The translations under genes were made by a program, and so were the position numbers. The notes below the pieces were generated by a model, which saw only the letters and a list, made by a program, of their open reading frames with translations, was not told the origin of the DNA and made no database searches. Of a stretch of DNA of 64,000 nucleotides, positions 26,206-35,796 are shown one piece after another. The stretch is taken from NCBI RefSeq assembly GCF_016908595.1, contig NZ_JAFBEC010000010.1, forward strand, positions 1 through 64,000, read 5' to 3'. The stretch is from Geomicrobium sediminis (GTDB lineage: Bacteria; Bacillota; Bacilli; Bacillales; Marinococcaceae). Positions within the stretch are counted from its first letter, which is position 1. Each line of letters opens with the position of its first letter.

Positions 26206-26979
26206 GTGACAGACAAAAAAACCGGGAAGCCGGGAAACCATCAACAGGAGGGAATCACCCGACGTACTTTCATTAAGAATACAGGCTTGATTACCGGTGG
26301 TTTAGTTGGGGGTGGTTTGCTTGGGGGTCTTCTCGGCAACCAGTTGGGGACGGGAACGGAGACGTCAACGGAAGAACACGGACACGGCGCTACCCATAGG
26401 TATGAAGAAGCGCGAATGTTTTTTAAACGGCAGGGAGATTTCCGCGTGTTAGAGATGGTGACCGAAACCATCTTTCCTGAAGATGGCAACGGTCCAGGGG
26501 CAATCGCTTTAGGTGTACCTTATTTTATTGACCGCCAACTCGCGGGCAATTGGGGCAGTAATACACGGGACTATATGCAGGGACCGTTTGAGGAAGGGAC
26601 AGACACGCAAGGTTATCAATCGTCGCTTACCCGTGGGGAAATTTTTCTCCAAGGCATTCGGCTGATTAATCAAATCAGTACTTCAGATTATGATGAAGCT
26701 TTTGTTGATTTAGAGGAACAAGACCGCGTCGCTATATTGACGGAATTTTCAGAAGGTAATGCGGAAATGCGCGGAGTTTCATCTTCTCGGTTTTTCAGTT
26801 TGTTGCGGCAGGCTGTCCTGGAAGGTGCATATTGTGACCCACTGTACGGTGGAAATCGAGAGATGGCTGGCTGGCGGATGAAAGGACACCCAGGTTCTGT
26901 GATGTCCTATTTAGACGTGATTCAAGAAGAAGATTTTGTTGAAATGGATCCCGTCGCACTGAAAGATCACAATCACTAA
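26206..26979 (+). CDS. Gluconate 2-dehydrogenase subunit 3-like protein, Tat-exported
   Basis: 257 residues from GTG 26206 (GAGGTG six bases upstream). Twin-arginine signal ITRRTFIKNTGLITGGLVGG at about 20-40. The body has ERMVTETIFPEDGNGPGAIA-like sequence and WRMKGHPGS, typical of the small subunit (subunit 3) of membrane FAD-dependent sugar or gluconate dehydrogenases. It carries the catalytic GMC subunit out through Tat. First gene of a four-gene set with GC content higher than its neighbours. Confidence 0.8.
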   Translation: MTDKKTGKPGNHQQEGITRRTFIKNTGLITGGLVGGGLLGGLLGNQLGTGTETSTEEHGHGATHRYEEARMFFKRQGDFRVLEMVTETIFPEDGNGPGAIALGVPYFIDRQLAGNWGSNTRDYMQGPFEEGTDTQGYQSSLTRGEIFLQGIRLINQISTSDYDEAFVDLEEQDRVAILTEFSEGNAEMRGVSSSRFFSLLRQAVLEGAYCDPLYGGNREMAGWRMKGHPGSVMSYLDVIQEEDFVEMDPVALKDHNH

Positions 26980-27012
26980 AGATAAAAATGCTTACGATTA
27001 GGGGGAGATGGC

Positions 27013-28768
27013 GTGGTACAACAACTAGATAAAGTGGATGTCGTAACGGTAGGAGTCGGCTGGACCGGAGGAATTATTGCAGCTGAGTTAGCGAAGGCTG
27101 GCTATAACGTTGTCGGTTTGGAGCGGGGCGCTGAACAGAAAACGGAGGATTTTCTGCAGACGAAAGACGAGCTTCGTTTTGATTCAAGATATGAACTGCT
27201 TCAAAACTTATCCAATGAGACGGTTACGTTCCGCAATACGCCGGACATGACCGCTCTGCCGATGCGGGAATACGGCGCTTTTCAGCTCGGGACAGGCCTT
27301 GGGGGAGATGGAGTTCATTGGAGCGGGGTCACGTGGAGATTTCTTCCTTACGACTTTGAAATCCAATCGCAGACCGTGGAGAAATACGGCGAAGATAAAA
27401 TCCCGGAAGATATGGCACTCCAAGACTGGGGCATTACATATGAAGAACTGGAGCCTTACTATGATACTTTCGAAAAAACAGCAGGCATTTCCGGGGAAGA
27501 AAACCCCTTTGGCGGCTTTCGTTCCGATGATTACCCCACGCCGCCGATGAAAGAGACGCCGGCCCTTCGGCTGTTTAAAGAAACGACGACGGAGATGGGG
27601 TATCAGCCGTTCATGGCTCCTTCGGCCAACCCGTCGGAAACATATACGAATCCTGATGGAAAAAGGATTAATCAATGCCAATATTGCTCGTATTGCTCCC
27701 GATACGGGTGTGATTTCGGCGCCAAGTCCGATCCAATCGTTACCGTCATTCCAACGGCTTTGGAGACAAACAACTTTGAGCTGCGCACGTACTCCAATGT
27801 TACGGAAGTTCTGCATGAAGACGGGGTCGCCACAGGGGTCCGTTACACAGACTTGACGACGGGCGTAGAGTACGAACAGCCGGCGGACGTCGTCGTCTTA
27901 ACGAGTTACGTGTTAAACAACGCTCGATTGCTCCTACAGTCGGAGCTTGGACAACCGTATGACCCGGAAACGCAAACCGGCAGCGTCGGCAAAAATTATT
28001 GTTATCAATTGGAGTTCAGTGGGCAGGGCTTTTTTGAGAAACAGTACAACATGCACATGGGCGCCGGGGATGGCCATTGATGACTTCAACGGCGATAACT
28101 TCGACCACAGTGATCTGGACTTCCTTCACGGTGGGTGGATTTCGCTACGGCAGGGCGGTCGGACTCCCATCAGCTCCAATGCGGTTCCGGCAGGCACGCC
28201 GAGTTTCGGCAGGGAATTTAAAGAACAATCCATCTATCAATTCTTCAGAATGTTATCAGTGGGGACTCAAGGGGCATCACTTCCTAACGTGAATAACTAT
28301 TTAGATCTCGATCCTACGTATACAGATAAATTGGGCAACCCGCTACTGCGGATGACGTTTGATTTTCATGAGCAGGATCAAAATTTAGCCAGGTATCTGG
28401 CAGAGCAGATTGAAGACATTTTGACGGAAATGGGTGCGAGTGACATTGCGGTCAATAAAGACCTCGGCAATTTTGACATTGAACCCTACCAGTCCACGCA
28501 CAATACAGGTGGCGTCATTATGGGGGATGACCCGGAAACATCAGCAGTGAACAGCTACCTGCAGATGTGGGACCACGACAACGTATTTGTGGTTGGAGCT
28601 TCTGCGTTTCCTCACAACGGCGGCTACAACCCAACTGGGACGGTTGGCGCCTTAGCATACCGGGCTGCTGAAGGCATTGAAGAATATTTAAAGAATGGTG
28701 GCGGACAACTGGTAAAATGGAACCTAAATAACAATGAGGGAAGGCGGACTTCAGATGAGCCCATTTAA
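27013..28768 (+). pseudogene. GMC oxidoreductase large subunit, frameshifted
   Basis: The first frame (27013-28080) has the FAD dinucleotide fold GVGWTGGIIAAELAKAGYNVV and a cysteine cluster QCQYCSYCSRYGC. It breaks at GGGG near 28066. With one G fewer the reading continues HMGAGMAIDDFNGDNFDHSD and ends with the GMC C-terminus GASAFPHNGGYNPTGTVGAL (28768). About 584 residues in all, the normal size. Membrane sugar/alcohol dehydrogenase catalytic subunit; either inactive or a sequencing error. Confidence 0.8.
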
Positions 28769-28958
28769 TATCGGTGTGCCGAGCTTAATTCTCATTTTAT
28801 TATTGGCTTTGTTGATTTTCGGACCGAAAAAGTTGCCGGAAATAGGCAGTGCGTTCGGGGAGACCATTCAGTCTTTTAAAAAATCAACCCACGATCTTCT
28901 TGAGGATGAAAAAGTTCAAGAGGAGCAAAAGGTCAGCCATAATAAAAAGGGCGCTTAA
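28755..28958 (+). CDS. tatA: TatA-type translocase protein
   Basis: 67 residues from ATG 28755 (AAGGCGG upstream). N-terminal helix [26 protein letters not shown] with the FGPKKLPE hinge, then an amphipathic helix and acidic tail. TatA forms the Tat channel. It overlaps the oxidoreductase end and follows a Tat substrate, so it probably serves this complex. Confidence 0.88.
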   Translation: MSPFNIGVPSLILILLLALLIFGPKKLPEIGSAFGETIQSFKKSTHDLLEDEKVQEEQKVSHNKKGA

Positions 28959-29072
28959 TCTTCAGCGCTTGTAAAAACATAATGTGTACACAAGACTTCA
29001 CCCGGAATAGGTAAACGGCAAATGAACCTTTCCGAAAGGTACAAAAAAAGAGACAGGGATGTGAGACACAAC

Positions 29073-29375
29073 ATGAAGAAATTATTGATGGCAATTGCAG
29101 GTTCAGCTCTACTGCTCACGGCATGCGGCGGGGAAGAAGAAGCTGGGGAATCAGGTGAGACAGTAGATACAGCCGCTGGAGAAGAAGTATACACGGCCAG
29201 CTGCCTCAGCTGTCACGGTGACAACATGGAAGGGGCTTCCGGACCTGCGTTGGAAGGATACACTGCCGATGAAGTACTCTCAGCGATTGAAGAAGGACCA
29301 GGCGCCATGCCGGCCAACATCGTTGAGGGCGAAGATGCTCAAATCGTGGCTGCATACGTAGAAGACGAAAGCTAA
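29073..29375 (+). CDS. Cytochrome c551-like lipoprotein
   Basis: 100 residues from ATG 29073. Lipoprotein signal MKKLLMAIAGSALLLTACGG with lipobox LTAC, an acidic linker, heme site CLSCH and distal Met in AMPANIVEG. Like CccB of Bacillus it would be lipid-anchored outside the membrane, here the probable electron acceptor of the GMC dehydrogenase. The resA and resC genes at the window start belong to the same cytochrome c maturation pathway. Confidence 0.85.
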   Translation: MKKLLMAIAGSALLLTACGGEEEAGESGETVDTAAGEEVYTASCLSCHGDNMEGASGPALEGYTADEVLSAIEEGPGAMPANIVEGEDAQIVAAYVEDES

Positions 29376-29472
29376 TGATTAGAAGTGGGTGACTAACCCA
29401 CGTTCTTTCAACCACTAAACGTAAGGCTGCGTACTTGGTGGTTATAGTTAAGTCTAACAAAGAAACAAGCTT

Positions 29473-29519
29473 TTAAACCCTCGGTCTTTTCAATAATTAA
29501 AAGACCAAGGGTTTTTTTG
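29473..29519 (+). terminator. Terminator of the oxidoreductase module
   Basis: AAACCCTCGGTCTTTT pairs with AAAAGACCAAGGGTTT, then TTTT. Two smaller hairpins at 29386-29402 and 29410-29445 precede it. Confidence 0.8.
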
Positions 29520-29719
29520 TATGCGAATCAAAGACCATAAGGTAGTGCACTTATTCGCATTATATAGTTGAATGAAGGATACATAGGAATATTCGTTGAA
29601 AAACTGTGAACGAAATGCTTCTCCAGAGATTTAAAAACGTGCGGTCTAGTGATCGTACGTCAGTAACCGCGTTAAGATTCCTTTTACCAAGGTTGCGGAT
29701 CGGATGTTAGTTCTTCGGT

Positions 29720-30062
29720 AATCTTGAACATTTACCGCCTACATTGCCATTTCTGGTAGCCTTAGAAGACTATACAAACAACGGATTAGAGATTTATCAA
29801 GCAGCGGGATTTTGTTGCGTAAAAGCTGGAAAGGGGGCTCTGTACGCCGCATAAGCATCTCTTTAGAGAAAATAGAGACGAATGCTTGTTGTCAAATGAG
29901 TTTGTTTGATAGTAATCGTATTGTCACAAGGGAGAAATTAGCAAAGCCATTGATTATGTTAAAGATCGATACGGTTTGTCATCAATTATCAAGGCTTCAT
30001 CTCTTACAAGTGCAGGACTTGCTAATGACAAAGCTTCCAAAATCGGTAGTTATTATAAATAG
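29720..30062 (+). pseudogene. UvrX-type Y-family DNA polymerase, 3' remnant
   Basis: Pieces in different frames read NGLEIYQAA, then RRISISLEKIETNACCQMSL, then KAIDYVKDRYGLSSIIKASS and SAGLANDKASKIG. These match the end of UvrX/UmuC-like repair polymerases often found on Bacillus plasmids and prophages. At least two frameshifts; the front is missing. Confidence 0.65.
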
Positions 30063-30261
30063 TTCTGTATTATTGGTGTTCAGTTTCAGGTAATACAATT
30101 ATAAATCACGAATTATAACAAGAATTACTACAAAGATTATTTCATTAGTTAAAGCATAAATTAAAACATAGATTGGCAAAATATAAAACGCTTGAATCCG
30201 TTGTTACATTAGGGATACAGAGGATGTCCAGTTATAAAAAATAAGATTGTCTATGATTAGA

Positions 30262-30305
30262 AGCTCTTTAGGATGATTTTTCGCATCACTAAGGAGCTTT
30301 TTTTC
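30262..30305 (+). terminator. Intrinsic terminator
   Basis: AGCTCTTTAG / CTAAGGAGCT and GATG / CATC inner pairing, then TTTTTTT. Confidence 0.65.
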
Positions 30306-30412
30306 TATATTGCTTTTACTATTGAATGTTTGTTTATGATTTAAAAATTCTTGTCTATGTAATTTCTTTAGTGGTGTATGAACTATTATTAATGGTTATG
30401 AAAAAATCTGTA

Positions 30413-30513
30413 TGTGGATAAAAAAATAAGTAAAAAGCTGATTAATTTTCGTATAAAACATCAATTCTAATATAAAATCATCATCTTTATGATTTATTTC
30501 CTAATGTGGATAA
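30413..30513. promoter_or_regulatory. DnaA boxes, probable replication origin
   Basis: Two perfect DnaA boxes TGTGGATAA (30413-30421 and 30505-30513) lie in very AT-rich DNA downstream of the rep-like gene; a looser match TTATACACC lies near 30556. About 400 bases (30306-30714) hold no gene. Confidence 0.6.
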
Positions 30514-30714
30514 AAAATTGAATACAACTTGGTTAGTGTTGTGATTAATCCATAGTTATACACCGTTAATAAGACTACGAATACACTTTGGCATAAATAA
30601 AATCTATAGCTCATTCATAGACAACTATGTACTGTTATTAAATACTTCAGTTTGAACACGACAAATAAGCCCACTAACCGTAGGCAAACATTCAGTATTA
30701 TGTTAATCGTTTCT

Positions 30715-31824
30715 TTAAGAAGCAAGTGATTGAGTATGCAATATGCGAATCTGAGTACGAATATAGCCCCCAGGGTTAACAATGGAAACCCCACTTCCAA
30801 TCGCTTGATCCATAATGTTTAAGGCTTTTGATACTTCGTATGGTGAGTACTCAAAACAAAATTGCACATATGTATTGATTTCTTGTTCTGTCGCTTTATA
30901 ATGTTGCATTTGTTTATCAAGTACAAGTGATAAGCCAGTCTTAAACTCTTTTTCTCGCTGTTTCTTGACTAGTTGTCCATCAAAGTCTTGATTAACAGAA
31001 ACATAAACATGTCCCTCAATGTAGGAGGTATCAAATGCTGATGTCTCAACTTGTGTAATTTCCGTTAGTTTACGATGGAAATGAGTATATTTTGGTAGCA
31101 TTAACTTTAAGTCATTCTTAGTTATGCGAGAAGGCTCGACAGGCTGAGTAGGATTGTATCGTTCTTTAGCTTTGGCATTATCTGTTACAAGATAGTAACG
31201 GATATGTGCTCTCAATGAGTTTACATTCAAACCTACTAATTCTTTAAAACCGATCCAAGGCATCCAAAAATAGCCCCCTTGACTATGATATTTTTGGTAG
31301 TCAGGAAGGAGAACATTAATATATCCTTTGCCACAATTAGATACGTAGATTAAACCCATGTCAGAAAGACGTTTATTACTGTATTCAACTGTCTTAATCG
31401 AACATTTAAGTTTAGCTGCAACTTCTTTTACGTTAACCTTTTCAACAACGCCATCTTCTCCCATTTGATGAACAGGTAAAAAATGATACATAAGGTATGT
31501 AAGGATGGCGTATTTAGGTAAGCGGTAATTGACTTGAATCATTTCAGAAGAATCTTCTTCTGAAAAGGCTGCCATATAATAATTTAATGAACGATTATGG
31601 TTAATATTCTGTTGGATACGTTGCATTTCTGCTAATAACTGTTTTTCAGATACACGTAACTTTGACCCACTATCGATATTACGAGGGGTATTGGACATAG
31701 ATGCTCCAGGAAACTCAATAACATTTGTATTAATGGAACGTGATGAATGAACATACGTCTCCGCTTGCTCATAGAGGTTTCGTAATACTCCTTTACCAAT
31801 CTTTCCTAGTTCGCGTACTTGCAT
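30715..31824 (-). CDS. Plasmid replication-associated winged-helix protein
   Basis: 369 residues. A helix-turn-helix around 120-150 (VNVKEVAAKLKCSIKTVEYSNKRL) and another N-terminal basic region. It lies between DnaA boxes and an array of ten iterons, reading away from the iterons. I infer a replication or copy-control protein; no closer family could be named from sequence alone. Start ATG near the iteron side, 100 bases from the first repeat. Confidence 0.6.
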   Translation of the reverse strand: MQVRELGKIGKGVLRNLYEQAETYVHSSRSINTNVIEFPGASMSNTPRNIDSGSKLRVSEKQLLAEMQRIQQNINHNRSLNYYMAAFSEEDSSEMIQVNYRLPKYAILTYLMYHFLPVHQMGEDGVVEKVNVKEVAAKLKCSIKTVEYSNKRLSDMGLIYVSNCGKGYINVLLPDYQKYHSQGGYFWMPWIGFKELVGLNVNSLRAHIRYYLVTDNAKAKERYNPTQPVEPSRITKNDLKLMLPKYTHFHRKLTEITQVETSAFDTSYIEGHVYVSVNQDFDGQLVKKQREKEFKTGLSLVLDKQMQHYKATEQEINTYVQFCFEYSPYEVSKALNIMDQAIGSGVSIVNPGGYIRTQIRILHTQSLAS

Positions 31825-31921
31825 TTATGTCACCACCGTAGTTTGTCTGAAAGTAGGATTATTTCAGGTTATAAGTCAAATATTGAAATTAGTATAGCAA
31901 CATCTTCCAAGCGTGTAAAAA

Positions 31922-32361
31922 GGACGCAAAACTTCGCCCAAGTAGCTGAAACCCTTGATATATCTATGTTCAAAAAGGAACGCAAAATATCGCCCAAGTT
32001 ATAGAATCCCTTTAAATAAGGGGGTTGAACAATTTCCTTATTCATAAATCACCAATTTAGTATAGAAAGGAACGCAAAACTTCGCCCAAGTTACTAAAAA
32101 GGGACGTAAAATATCGCCCAAGGTCATAAAAGAACGCAAAACTTCGCCCAAGATACAATAAAAGAACGCAAAACTTCGCCCAAGGTATCAAAAAGGAACG
32201 CAAAACTTCGCCCAAGTTGAGCAAAAAAAAATTTCTTTTTTTATAGATTCATAAAGAATTGCTCATTTTTGCCAATAAGAACGCAAAATATCGCCCAACA
32301 TACTTAAAAGGAACGCAAGACTTCGCCCAAGTTCATAAAAGGACGCAAAATATCGCCCAAG
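31922..32361. repeat. Ten iterons, replication origin region
   Basis: Ten direct copies of about 21 bases, consensus ACGCAAAANWTCGCCCAAG, begin near 31924, 31979, 32071, 32104, 32134, 32166, 32198, 32280, 32312 and 32342. Two variants alternate (AACTTCG and ATATCG). In the core (32071-32217) the spacing is 30-33 bases, about three helix turns. A T-rich block (32222-32245) interrupts the array. Confidence 0.85.
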
Positions 32362-32759
32362 CTTATGTGAGAAATTATAGAAAGATTAAAGTATAAGGGC
32401 GTAAGTAATATTAAACTTTATTAAGGAGTAGGTTAGTGGCATAGGGCTTGAGGATTGAGAGCTGAGGTTTAATAGTTTTGATATTTTATAAAGTAAAGCA
32501 TATTAATATTAAGAACTTTTTATTCTGAAATCATTTAGAAGGGTTATCTCTGATACAAGAATTCATTCGAATTAATAAAGGTGCGAATGTGGATTCAGTT
32601 ATAAATAAGGAAGGCAATTTTAAAACACTATTCATTCATCCTCATCAACTAAAATCATTAGCACTTAATATTGAAATACAAAAAGAAGCTATCAGTTTAC
32701 CTAGCTTCTTTTTGTATTTCAATATTATATTAGTGTAAAGATTGTACAAGAGGATTTCT
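32362..32759. repeat. 25-bp perfect stem in intergenic DNA
   Basis: At 32667-32691 and 32702-32726 lie perfectly complementary arms of 25 bases, starting AATATTGAAATACAAAAAG, with a 10-base loop. Probably a bidirectional terminator. The rest of the 400 bases has no gene with a start codon; an open stretch IQEFIRINKGANVDSVINKE has none. Confidence 0.6.
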
Positions 32760-34181
32760 CTAATGCAATTTTATTGGTCCTAAATCGGCTAACTCTGTAT
32801 CGGTGATTGGTAAGAACTTTACGTAAAATACATCCTGTACTCTTCTGTAATCCTTAATACATATATTGTTACTCATAATTTCTTGCATAGCCAATTCAAT
32901 TATATCCATATTTGAATTCTGATTACGTGTGTTAAATGTAATTCGTCGGTTAAAGAACCCGTAATCGTATTGTTGCTCTTCGTCTAAAGCGATACTCTCT
33001 TGACTATATTCAGCGAAACGCTCTTTTTGTAAGATAAACACAATGCTTCTTGAAATATTGTTAGACAAGCCTTGCAGCATCTCACTGTATATCTTGGTCG
33101 TTTGTCGTTCGACGAATTGTTGATGCACGTAGCTGTTAATTGTAATCTCCGCAATTTCAGTGCTATCTTCATCGTAATACTGAACTTTATCTAGAAAGCC
33201 GAAAACAGCAGTTTCTTTCCCTTCTTGAACTAAACGAAAAGTCAAAGAGCGAAGTTTTGCTAATCGGTTTCGCATACCCTGATAATATTTACTGCTTTTA
33301 CGTGGTCCATGGACGTCCCGTACAAGCTCACCTAACTTAACAGTGATAATCCTAGTTTTGAGGAAGTTAGCTGATCGATGATTAATAATTGCACCAAATA
33401 CTTCCCGGTCAATAGGGTCCATAGCACGTTGAGCGTCAAGTTCGAGTGAACCTTGAGAGCCAAACAAAACTTGGAATGACTCATTTTGTTCAAAGTCCTT
33501 CTCAGTGAGCAACTCCATTTGTTCACCATCTTGATCAACAAGTGTTTGAGAGCGTTTATATGTAATTTTCTTAGGAGTGCTTACTGGATTAGTGATATAA
33601 GCATCTGGTTCTTCAGATATAAGGCCTTTTATGCCCCCAGGATATGAAGTTAAAATTTCCGTAATTTCAACGATAAGATCTGATTCCAGTACCGCTTTTA
33701 TTTGATAATCATGTTTTTCACGAATGTATCTATAGTCCGACATTTTCTTTGAAGGGTCTTTTGCCCAAGCTTCGATTTCTTCAAGAATATCACTTGTTGC
33801 TTCTTCGACTGTTACGGCTTGAAAGTGTCTTTGAAATGCACTGCTGCCAAAACGTTGCATGTACAAATTCATATTATCAATATCCGCTAGAATTTCAGTC
33901 CGTTTAGTCGTAGGATTCTTGATTTGATTTCTTATAGTCGACAACCAACGACGTTTTTTCTTCTGACGACTATTGTTTATGACTTTAGATTTTAATTCTT
34001 TTGCGTATTTATCAGTCATCGTAGGGTTTTGATGGACGGTGAAGTTTTCTTGAATAATGCGCTCAATATAAGTGGTTAGAGACATTTGATAATACTCATG
34101 AAAAAGTGTAATAAATTCTTCTCCTAATTGCTGAGGAATTGTCTCTTTAATAAATTTTTCTGGAATAATTAGTTCTCCCAT
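32760..34181 (-). CDS. rep: Plasmid replication initiator-like protein
   Basis: 473 residues, basic N-terminal part (KVINNSRQKKKRRWLSTIRN), then segments such as MDPIDREVFGAIINHRSANF and KTRIITVKLGELVRDVHGPR that look like a winged-helix Rep domain. It reads away from the iterons' far side and ends 400 bases from them. The iterons and DnaA boxes support an initiator role. Start codon follows AAGGTGGTGAGC. Confidence 0.6.
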   Translation of the reverse strand: MGELIIPEKFIKETIPQQLGEEFITLFHEYYQMSLTTYIERIIQENFTVHQNPTMTDKYAKELKSKVINNSRQKKKRRWLSTIRNQIKNPTTKRTEILADIDNMNLYMQRFGSSAFQRHFQAVTVEEATSDILEEIEAWAKDPSKKMSDYRYIREKHDYQIKAVLESDLIVEITEILTSYPGGIKGLISEEPDAYITNPVSTPKKITYKRSQTLVDQDGEQMELLTEKDFEQNESFQVLFGSQGSLELDAQRAMDPIDREVFGAIINHRSANFLKTRIITVKLGELVRDVHGPRKSSKYYQGMRNRLAKLRSLTFRLVQEGKETAVFGFLDKVQYYDEDSTEIAEITINSYVHQQFVERQTTKIYSEMLQGLSNNISRSIVFILQKERFAEYSQESIALDEEQQYDYGFFNRRITFNTRNQNSNMDIIELAMQEIMSNNICIKDYRRVQDVFYVKFLPITDTELADLGPIKLH

Positions 34182-34223
34182 AAGCTCACCACCTTGTCAT
34201 TTATTATATCAAACGTTTAGTTA

Positions 34224-34868
34224 TCATTCATCCTCCGACCAATCATTTAAGTACGCATCGACCGCTTCTGCAAGCGAATTCGTTTTAGATCGAAACTTAG
34301 CGATGATGGAATCGAGTAAATTCAAAAATGAAAACTGTACTGCTTCTGGATTACACTCATGAATGAACCGTAAGACCTCTTTTAATTGTTGTCTACGATT
34401 ATAATCTAGTGTGTCCATGATACTTTGCTCAATATGACGTTGTAAGAGCGGTGTTTCTTGACAAGCCACTCTAATGATTTCCCCTGCGGTAGAAGTCGGA
34501 GTCTTACCGATCGCATAAGCGAACGATTCCAACTGATTATAGATATGTTTTGTGAGTCTCATGTTCAATTTAGTTTTTGGATGTGGAACTCGTATAACTT
34601 TGCCTGAGTAGTCATTTTGTACGGCATGGCCAACATACATCTTGTTGCCGATCCACAAGTCACGCATCAATTCAGGTGCAAAATATTCGATTACTAAGTC
34701 GCTTTGGAAGCTTTCTTCTAATAGCGATTCAGCTACAGACTTAATTGGCTGCATCGTAATATATGAAACTCGATCCAGTGTTTCATAAAGAGCAGCGGGA
34801 ACGGTTGGTTTACAATCTCGTTTCTTATCGGAACGCTCTTTTCTCGGAGCAATAATCTTCTCCCCCAT
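34224..34868 (-). CDS. RKERSDKK-family plasmid protein, 214 aa
   Basis: The N-terminus IAPRKERSDKKRDCKPTVPA and the following helices parallel the 87-residue protein at 19.4 kb. A second similar half begins LNMRLTKHIYNQLESFAYAI, so this may be a tandem ribbon-helix-helix-like protein. It lies 42 bases upstream of the initiator gene and may regulate it. Ribosome site AGAAGGTG. Confidence 0.55.
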   Translation of the reverse strand: MGEKIIAPRKERSDKKRDCKPTVPAALYETLDRVSYITMQPIKSVAESLLEESFQSDLVIEYFAPELMRDLWIGNKMYVGHAVQNDYSGKVIRVPHPKTKLNMRLTKHIYNQLESFAYAIGKTPTSTAGEIIRVACQETPLLQRHIEQSIMDTLDYNRRQQLKEVLRFIHECNPEAVQFSFLNLLDSIIAKFRSKTNSLAEAVDAYLNDWSEDE

Positions 34869-35022
34869 GTTAAATCACCTTCTCTTTTAGAAATATCTCA
34901 TGGAATGATTCTCTGATTCCCAAGTTTTTTAACTATATGAGAGTAGGGCAGAAGGTATGTTTAACATTGCTTATTTTTGGTGACACTGTTAAAAAAAGCA
35001 ATGGGGAAGGTGGCTGATCAGC

Positions 35023-35130
35023 ATGGGATTAAAGAAAGATAAGAAGAAAGCACAACAAGAAGCAAAAGAAATGATTGCTAGAGCTGAAAAACATTATATC
35101 TATTTAAGAAAGACCGAGAAGAATAGTTAG
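35023..35130 (+). CDS. Lysine-rich micropeptide, 35 aa
   Basis: ATG 35023 with GGGAAGGTGG about 10 bases upstream. Sequence begins MGLKKDKKKAQQEAKEMIAR, a charged helix. Plausible but short. Unknown function. Confidence 0.35.
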   Translation: MGLKKDKKKAQQEAKEMIARAEKHYIYLRKTEKNS

Positions 35131-35286
35131 ACTTATCAGTAAGTTTATTCCAATCTTTGCTTTTGTTAGAGCTTTTTTTTAGTGTGAATTTATAATTTCG
35201 AAAGGAGTTATAAATTATCATAGTCAGGATAGTCTTTCTATTATTTAGTTAAAGAATTTTTTAAGTATAAGTTCTTACTTCTTTAT

Positions 35287-35497
35287 ACTCAATGGCTGAG
35301 TAGGGGGTATATTCAACCATTGAGTAGTATGATTAACCTAAAAAATGGAAAATAAGCAAGTTTCACCTGTGGATTATGTGGATAAGTATACTACGCATTT
35401 ATTGAGTAGTATAATACTCAACCATTGCGTAGTATTACGCATTCACTGAGTGGGGTACTACGCATTTATTGAATAGTATTACTCATCCATTGAGTAG
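35287..35497. repeat. Second iteron cluster with DnaA box
   Basis: Seven imperfect copies of a 20-24 base unit such as TACTCAACCATTGAGTAGTA at 35287, 35312, 35391, 35415, 35435, 35458 and 35479. Each is itself partly palindromic. A perfect DnaA box TGTGGATAA lies at 35377-35385 inside the cluster. It is a second, separate replication origin type. Confidence 0.75.
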
Positions 35498-35523
35498 ACC
35501 GTATTTAAGATAAAAAGAACCCA

Positions 35524-35796
35524 TTAATGGGTTCTTTCTACTAAGAAATTTTCTATCAATATTACATCAAATTGAGTTGATCTATGAAATTCTTCTAGAT
35601 CGTCTCTTTCTTTAAACAAATTAATATAGCTCTGCTTCACAAATTCTTTTATATATTCTGAAGGGCAAATGATTTTCCAATGAGTGTCAGTAACCTTTAT
35701 AAATATAATTTGTGAAGCAATTAGATCATATGAAGGTTTTGATATAATGGATTGAAGTTTATTCTTAATCTTATTTGTTAGGTTCTTTTCATCCAT
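35524..35796 (-). CDS. DnaA N-terminal-domain-like protein, 90 aa
   Basis: The stretch KLQSIISKPSYDLIASQIIF ... WKIICPSEYIKEFVKQSYIN resembles DnaA domain I (skPsyetWl ... vPn.fikewve..Y). It overlaps the preceding gene by 19 bases and adjoins iterons carrying a DnaA box. Inference: a replication protein that contacts the DnaB or DnaA machinery. Confidence 0.5.
   Translation of the reverse strand: MDEKNLTNKIKNKLQSIISKPSYDLIASQIIFIKVTDTHWKIICPSEYIKEFVKQSYINLFKERDDLEEFHRSTQFDVILIENFLVERTH

Noticed and set aside
27208-27816. 202-codon minus-strand ORF inside the GMC gene
   Set aside because: It mirrors a codon-biased real gene in the opposite frame, has no ribosome site and an unlikely composition rich in Arg and Phe.
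32101-32361. CRISPR array
   Set aside because: The 21-base repeats are degenerate in two forms, spacers are only about 10 bases and no cas gene is present; iterons fit better.
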